Positions 56,972 to 64,000 of a stretch of DNA of 64,000 bases are shown in pieces. This stretch comes from Ascaris suum (lineage: Eukaryota > Nematoda > Chromadorea > Rhabditida > Ascarididae). The notes beneath the pieces were generated by a model. It had not been told where the DNA came from. It saw only the letters and a program-made list of their open reading frames with translations, and did not search any database. Made by a program: the position numbers and the translations under genes. How positions within the stretch are numbered: position 1 is the first letter of the stretch; each line of letters begins with the position of its first letter. The stretch spans positions 8,192,184 through 8,256,183 of the forward strand of contig CM024168.1 of assembly GCA_013433145.1 (NCBI GenBank), written 5' to 3'.

Positions 56972-59900
56972 CTGAAAAAAACCACAGTTACTGATTTCAA
57001 GTTCGATATAACTGGATAGAACCAAACGGGGAAAAAATAAGTTCTCGTGCGACTCGTTCCGCTTTTAGTCAGATCTTCTACTGAATGGAAGTGAAAGTGG
57101 AATGATATGGCGAAAAATATGATGCACAAAACGAATCTATCCGAATATTTCTTCAATCATTTAGGTAAGTGCGGTCGGCGTAATCATGCATTGATGTCTC
57201 TAATATAAGTGTGTGATCAATAATGCAATCGTGAATCAATGCAGGTAAGTGACGTGAATTGGGACATGCATCCGCGCAAATTCTATTGAACTGAACAAGT
57301 TTGATTTTCAGGATACATATAAAAGTAAATATAAATATAAATATAAATAAATATTTAAATACGAATATAAACACAAATGCAAATATAAGCAAAATACAAA
57401 TATAAATAAGCGTAGACGTAAATAAACAAATAAGTAAGTAAACAAATAAATAAATAAGCAAATAAGTAAATAAATAAATGTATATATACAGTGTAAAAAT
57501 CCACCAAGTGTAAAAACATTTCTAATATGCTTTCCAACAGGAAAATGTTCTGTTTTGAACGGTTTTCTATCCCTCCCAATTCTTAAGCATAAATATGCTC
57601 CCAAGAACGCACAAGCCAGACTTCTTTTCGATGACACACAGCAATTCTCTTTCACTTCTTTCTCGTCAATTACCACTCATTAGAGAGCGTTCTTTCCTGG
57701 TCTCTTCAATCCATAAACCTCAAGGAAAGTGAAAAACCTCAGTCATTTGAACACGTCATAAATGAATGCTGAGAACGATACTGCTCAGTCGGATTAAATT
57801 ATGTATCATTCCTTATAAAAAGTAAATTTACAACATATTTTGCCACTTGAGATGTTTTTGTTTGCGTGTTCAACTGTCCAACAGATTGATACTATTCGAA
57901 ATGAAGATCACTGAGCAGTATGGCCAGTCGGCTAGCTGCACAGAGGAGTTCCCTTCTCAGATGTCGAAGCACCTCAACCACCTCTTCAATCGTAGTTGAA
58001 ATCCACAAAAAGTTTGCATTGTGCTATAGCAAAACACATGCGTCGCTTCTTAATGACAAGCTGACATAATAAGTCGAATGAAATAAAGCATGCAAGAGAG
58101 ATGCGTCGTTAAGAGCAGTCCACACAAACTTTCAAACACCCTGCTGGCTGTCAGCTTTCGTGACACACGCTGACAGCTGATTGAAATTAGTGCGAATGCC
58201 AACGAGCAGAGTTATTTACACTGCATTTAAAGAAAGCTATGTGATGAGAAAGGATAAACAAAATTTTAATGACTCCAAATAAACGTCGGGAAATATCATG
58301 CAGAAAAGAAAAGCAAAACATCAAGATACGGATAGTCAAGGAAGATTGTGCGGGAGAGCGGAGTATGGGAGATGAGACCGCTCTCTTATTTATGTTAGGA
58401 AGTATAAAATGGTGATAAAACAATAGAGACAGTCATTAGAACTGAAAAAATTAAAAGACGGGAAATGATACACGCTTATTGCTCTCAAATAATGCCCCGC
58501 ATCTACTAAAGATTCCAGATTCTGCCTGAGTGCACTACAGTTTCTAATTCCTTTCTTTTACACCTCCTTCATCGAAAATCAATATTTCCTACCGACCTGA
58601 TTTTCAATTTCTCTTTTGATTTGTGCATTTCTGGAAATTTCCATCCGTTGTGAATGCACCAAGAATGTTTTATGATTATTCAAATGCATAAAATGATTTT
58701 TCGTTCTGATGTTGGAGAACTGCAAAAACGTCGACTATTTTAAGCTCAATGAAGACTGCATAAAACCGCTGCAATAAACAAAATGTAACGAAGCGGCAAG
58801 TAATCGCGCTTTAAAACAAAGATCATGTGCAAAGCATCGCAACGCCACAATTGGCGAACCTTGTTCCGAACATAAAACTCAAAAAAAACCACTATGGTAA
58901 AACGGCTGAAGACAGAAAAACAGAGAAATTCTTCGCAATCATCCGCTGCACTCCATCTTCTCAATTATTATATCATCTTTTGAAATACAATAGTGCAGCA
59001 ATAATTGTGGCACTGCGGAATGTCGCGATCGACGATGAGGACGTGGGTGATTAGAAGAAAAGCGCTCCATCTCGTACTCACTGTCCAGAAACTTGAATGA
59101 CATGTCACGCACAATGTCGCTATGAAGATCCGAACATAAAAGCCTCACGCACTCACACGCACTTCAGCTCCTCAGAGGTTCTTGAAAAAAACTCCTAGCC
59201 TACGACTTGTTTATTAAGGAGATCGAGAATCGCCTTAAATAAGTAATCGTAGTCGTAAACTGAAAACTTCAATGTGCGTGAAGCTATCAGAGCAGCTGTT
59301 GCTTACTAACGACACAGCAGAAAGAATAAACTCTATAAAGAGAGAGTAGTAGTGCTGCAAATAAACAAGCAATACAGCCAGTTCAGCTGAGGTTATCATG
59401 TATGCACTTCAGATGTTTCACTGCAAAAAAAGGAAGGTATATTTGCAGTAGTGGGAGGGGGAAGGGGCAATGTGGAGTGTAGTCTTCTATTGTAGATGGC
59501 GTTCTTATCGAAAACATAATTTGAAGAAAAATTTCAGATCAGGAAACGCAGCACAAAATTTGGGAAATTTGGCTCTGCGAGATGGCTCTTAGTTTCGTTG
59601 AAGAGAACGCGCAAAGTTTAGGTCGGTAAGCATGCCAATCGAGACATTCGCCGACGTTGGTTCGTTTATAATTAATTTGAGTAGTGAATACATGCCATGT
59701 CTAAAACTTGTACCGCTCCTTAGCTGCTTAAGGAATTCCACTGCCATCCGAGAATCACGAGAAAAACTTCCACTACTTCACTGTTTTGTGTTTTTTAGAG
59801 CACATGCGTATAATGTGACTAAAATTAGCGTTAGTTTGCTCGGCGTTCTGCTACACCCAGCATTCTGGCGGCCTATCTCCCAATGCAGAAAAGTGATGCT

Positions 59901-60982
59901 CGTGTCATTGCGATGTTTTCCCTTGTGCTAAACTGAAGAATAATTAGCATTGTAACACGTACATGTACTATTTCATACCAAATCATGCATGGATCAGCTG
60001 CTTATCGATCACTATTGATTACGGCTGACAGCATCATTCTCTCTGTTGTCGCAGATGCCTTGAAAATAGCAACATCGTATTCAGCAGTCATCGTTCGCGA
60101 CACATATTTCGTAAGCGATAATCAATGCCAACAGTGGGATGAGCAGAACTCCCATCATAAACTTGATGAGTGAACAGAATGGCTCTTATCCCTCTAAACT
60201 GCCGATTCCCAGTCAAGAAGTTTGCTACTCTTCTTTTGCAACGAGGAAAGCAGAAATGAAGTAAACAGATGATTGTTGGCGATGAATATTCATGAATGCA
60301 TTGCGCTTCACACCCTTAATAACTGCGCGAACAAAACAGAGGCATTTACGCATCAATCAACAACGCCCTCTGGTTAAAAAGCGTTCTTTACGTGATTCTT
60401 AATCACGCTTCCTATAAGCTCTCGAGAAGCCAATCGTCATCTATGCAGCTTACATCTCTTCTTTTCTCCTCAATGCTGCCCCTCATCACTTTTGTGCTAA
60501 TGTACTCGATATGCGTGATAAATCGCAAATAGTCAATCGGAAATCATAGAAAATATTCTGTTGAATACAATCGTTGCTGATTGTATTAAGTGCGCATTAT
60601 AAAATAGAAAGAGACGACACTGACACCAATGCGTCATTCTGAGTTGGGGCATCAGTGGATCAGGGAATTTTTTTTGCTGAATCAGCTTCAGGGAAAATCC
60701 CCTTGTAAAACTTGATAAAAACCAAAGTGAAACCGCATTAGTGAGCACTCTCCTCCCATGAGTATTATACCTCCGAATCACGCAATCTCAATCCTTATTA
60801 ACAGAAGTGAATGCCGCTTTCATTTGTTTTCGAACAACCAGAATTCATCATGGAACCTTCTGTTCTAAAGCCATCTACTCTTTCTGCATACAGTTGAGCG
60901 ACCGAGAGTTGCTGCTGCAGCCAGAAAAAATATTCAGCGGAAATGCCACGACGTCATAGAATGAGACCCCGACGGAGTTTAG
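56972..60982. other. Probable SF3B3 intron/5' region, no exon recognised
   Basis: I searched this stretch on the minus strand for the conserved SF3B3 segment that should precede 56971 (the 'vYDLGKKKLLrKCENK' region) and did not see it. It holds the AT-rich repeat at 57310-57490 and otherwise short ORFs only. Confidence 0.4.
57310..57490. repeat. AT-rich simple repeat, degenerate (TAAA/ATAA)n
   Basis: About 180 bp made almost only of AAATATAAATAAGTAAATA-type units. The minus strand stays open in several frames as repeated Ile/Tyr/Leu/Phe, which is why long spurious ORFs appear. It lies upstream of the first visible SF3B3 exon. Confidence 0.9.
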
Positions 60983-61085
60983 AATGTGTTCAGAAGAAGT
61001 GCTGATGGTCATTACAAGAAGAAGCAAATTGGGACCACCATCTCTGATGCTTTAAAAAATTTTCATACACCCCCACCTGCTTCTG
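60983..61085 (+). CDS. Unassigned exon-like ORF
   Basis: A TTTAG acceptor and a GTACGT donor bracket 34 codons plus one base (phase 0 to 1). The product is basic and contains RRSADGHYKKKQIGTTISDA then LKNFHTPPPAS. It looks like a real exon but no family is recognised. A further plus-strand open stretch at 61510-61746 (KCTCGFSEDDEVRARNYLSV) may belong to the same gene; the link is untested. Confidence 0.3.
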
Positions 61086-61746
61086 GTACGTAATTAATAC
61101 CTTTGGATGCATTAACTGCGGCCTTTTGATACATTCACTTGCATAATAAGAAGGCATAATGGATCGTAACTCAGTGCTGCTTTTTGAACGAGGATGGTTG
61201 TTATCTTAGCTTTGGAATTACTTCTGCGATAAATCTAGACATAAAACGAGGAAACAATAAAATGGAAAAGCGTACATGTACAAATCAATGCAAGATATTG
61301 ATGAATTTAAGCAAGAAAATGCGCCGAATGTAGAAAGATATATTTTCGAATTCGCAGCTTTTTAGTGCCTATCGCAGAGGTACAGCAGATGAATTTGTAC
61401 AGTTGACAAACCTAATATGGGATCTCACAAAAAAATGTACATTTGTTTGCTGGCAAAGTGACTTTGACAGAGTCTCATTATAGTAAATTCAATTGGCAGT
61501 GCAGTTGAATTGGCCTGCAGAACGTTATTCTGTGTGCAAAGAAGTCGACAGACCAACGAACGAACAAAATGCACATGCGGGTTTTCTGAAGACGATGAAG
61601 TCAGGGCCCGGAACTATCTCTCAGTCTTTCTTAAAGAAAGCACCCTTTTCTACTGGAGGAGTTCTCGGTTCAATCTTCCGAGTATTACTCGAATGAAGCA
61701 TAGTTCACAATCTATGGAGGACAGCTCTGGCTGTATCAGTTCATAA

Positions 61747-64000
61747 AAAGGATTCTATTATGAGGATGTGAACTATTGGCCAATCGCTCTAGCTTGCTTT
61801 TTTGTCCAATTTCTGATGGTTTCATTTGAGAAGAAATTCTCTCCATTCCCTCCTCCACTGCAAGGAGCAACTCGGGATTATCCCTCACTGCTCGATCACA
61901 TCAAAGCTACCCACTGCGCATACGACTCGTTAGAAAACCTCAAGTGACAATAATATCGATTATAGCAATAGTTAATCCGCTAATGCACTTGATTTTGTAC
62001 CACATGCCGTAATTATAAACAATGTTCGTGGAGAATGTGTTGCAAAACAGTGAAATAAACCGAGGGTTTCTCGTTGGGAAGAAAATGTAACGTGGAAATT
62101 GCTTCCTCTTATCTTGAGGAATTTTGCATTTGCAACGACGCTTCTCACGACAGCGTTCTCTGCTTCTTCGCTTTACACAAATAAGCTCACGTGGAACTTG
62201 TAAATTTACACCATTTACATACAGATTTATTAGAAGTAAAGGTTTGTATAAGAGTGGTGATGCAGGTGCTGCTTTAGGGATTTGGGCGTAACGGATGATT
62301 CGATTGTGCGTCTCGACAAGTACATGAATATGATATCGGAGAATACCTGTTATAAAATTTAGCCTCTTCTTTCCCTCGAATCCGATGATACTTCAGTGAA
62401 AAACTATGTCTAAAAATCACACATGCTTTTCCTTGGAAATGCTCCCGAGGGGATTGTGCTAGGACAGGAAGTGAACAATGACTGCTTAGAAGTACTGCCT
62501 GGATAAAAAAAAAAAATGCAAATTGCCCAAGCTATCTATGTCGATGCTATTCCTCGTTTAAAATGCTCAGGAACAGCGGAAATGAAGCTTTTTTTTTTGT
62601 CTAACGTTTAAGATTATGGTTAGTTCCGCGCACTCTGAACATTCAGAATATTTTTTCATTTACAAATTTGAAAAAGCGCGCCTTTCCGGACTCGGTAAAA
62701 TGTCTAGAAGCACTTCACGGAATCGCATCATGAACACGATCGTTAATTGAGGAGGTTAATGCTTCTGAAAGCACTGCGAGCAGTTCGCGTCGTGACGTTT
62801 AAACGACAGCTGAATACATTATCACTCACCTATTTCCACCGTTCAGCCGTCCATGACTGATTGCCTTTCTACTACGGATATGCGTCTGGACATTCGAATA
62901 ACACATAATGCATGGTCAGTGTTTTGACTGATGCTGCTCATAAATCAGCAATATTCCGAAAACTAATATATTTCCAGGTTTTTTTTCCTGCTCCCTCTAA
63001 TGCATTTATTTCTTTGCTACACTGCTCGCCTCTGCAGCTACTTGAAGTTATTTATTATTTGGCTGATCCCTTGCTCTATTTCTACCTGCATGTTGGATTC
63101 ATTCTAGCTGTTTCCCTTACACACCTGCTGGGGTCATCAAAAATTATTAAAATATTGGCGATCTTGTTGACAAGTGAACGTTAGCTAATACTTGCTGAGG
63201 AATGCTCGAACCTTTTTCTTGAGGAGATCGTTTTTCAAGAGACTCACATATGCTGTGGTCGAATTTTGAATAACTGATAAGGCTTCCTACCAATCAACAA
63301 GAACTGGCGCTGTGGCAGATTTTTTTGGTGTGCAGCTGGATAACGGAATAGACTTCCCTCTCTCCAAAACATTCTTCCAGGATATGCTCAATTATTCCTG
63401 TACCTGCCGTTGTCAGAGAACGACCCAAAAGCATATCGCGTTGGTGGCAAATGTACTTCAACCATTGCATCTATTAGGGAACAAACGAATCGCTGAGACA
63501 ATATTGAAAGTGTTGGCGACAGATTCGGGGGTCGCAGTTCGGCGGATTGCTTCTGTCTTCTTTTGCTTTATATACAACAAACCCCTGTCTGTGACCAATT
63601 TTAAAAAATAGATGTAACAACATTGTGCCAAGTACGTATTTCCTAAATTCCAAAACCCGCGTTTAATGCCATCTATGTCCATTATTTCTGCAATTCTGAT
63701 TCGTTTTTCTGCAACTGCTGCATCGACGCCCACAAAAAACGCGATAATAAGTTTTATAGGTTTTGAGTACGATCACGTTAATGAGAGGAAATCTGCGCAG
63801 GTACTGGCGATCAAATTTCCGGTGCCAAAAAATGTTTTTAAAGACGCTCTCATCGACTTCTGTTTGCCCTTTGCCCCGTTCCGATCAGGGAACTTATTTC
63901 CGACTCGTTCATCCAGTGGTTTCCACTTGCACAAAGAATCACTTAGAGAACATTCACTTCCCATCCACAGAATTAAGTAGCATCACTGGGTTCCTCACGG
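61747..64000. other. Right end of the window, no recognisable gene
   Basis: Short ORFs on both strands. The plus-strand ORF at 63666-63980 has a protein-like middle (LAIKFPVPKNVFKDALIDFC) but no clear splice sites or domain. No SF3B3 exon was recognised here. Confidence 0.4.

Noticed and set aside
57153..57676. Long hydrophobic minus-strand ORFs (up to 122 codons) resembling membrane proteins
   Set aside because: They are translations of the AT-rich simple repeat; the Ile/Tyr/Leu/Phe pattern follows the DNA period and several frames are open at once.
58939..59148. Minus-strand ORF with a GTGAGT donor as the SF3B3 exon upstream of 56971
   Set aside because: Its peptide (LHSDIVRDMSFKFLDS) does not match the SF3B3 segment expected before 56971.
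63666..63980. Possible DENN-type domain on the plus strand (KFP...FKDALIDFCLPF)
   Set aside because: The resemblance is limited to a few residues, there are no convincing splice sites, and the reverse strand is equally open.
1..64000. CRISPR arrays, prokaryotic operons, tRNA and rRNA genes
   Set aside because: No regularly spaced repeats, ribosome-binding-site-led ORF chains, cloverleaf-like segments or rRNA-like blocks were seen; the window is eukaryotic.

Overview
This window is eukaryotic and looks like a clade V parasitic nematode of the hookworm/strongylid kind (inference). Coding DNA occurs as short exons (43-220 nt) separated by introns of about 0.7-5.4 kb with nematode-style TTTCAG acceptors. 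One gene start carries a candidate spliced-leader acceptor just before its ATG. The two recognisable host genes best match nematode UDP-glucuronosyltransferases and the splicing factor SF3B3 (C. elegans TEG-4). I see no operons, CRISPR arrays, rRNA genes or tRNA genes.

Layout. (1) 1-6392, minus strand: a decayed BEL/Pao LTR retrotransposon. It keeps its 5' LTR, a tRNA-Gly-type primer binding site, and gag, zinc-knuckle, protease, reverse transcriptase, RNase H and integrase remnants plus an env-like tail. It runs off the left edge. (2) 6.4-16.4 kb: mostly no gene I can name. There is one minus-strand exon of a TolB/WD40-like beta-propeller protein (7137-7298) and two unassigned exon-like plus-strand ORFs. 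(3) 16483-37024, plus strand: a UDP-glucuronosyltransferase gene that I could assemble from ATG to stop in ten exons. All splice phases agree and the predicted protein is 509 aa. Its introns hold a 51-bp coding-like minisatellite, dispersed repeats and strong hairpins. (4) 37045-39046, plus: an unrecognised candidate gene of three phase-compatible exons. (5) 39.05-39.42 kb, plus: a fragment of a second BEL/Pao reverse transcriptase. (6) 43535-43899: a solo LTR related to the LTR of the first element. (7) 45530-56971, minus: the last seven exons of an SF3B3/TEG-4 homologue, all joined by phase-0 introns. The 5' exons lie beyond the right edge or were not recognised. (8) 57-64 kb: no gene I can name, an AT-rich simple repeat, and a few exon-like ORFs.

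The host genes have no evident shared role. The UGT is an ER detoxification enzyme and SF3B3 is a U2 snRNP core protein. What unifies the window is intron expansion by repeats and retrotransposon debris.
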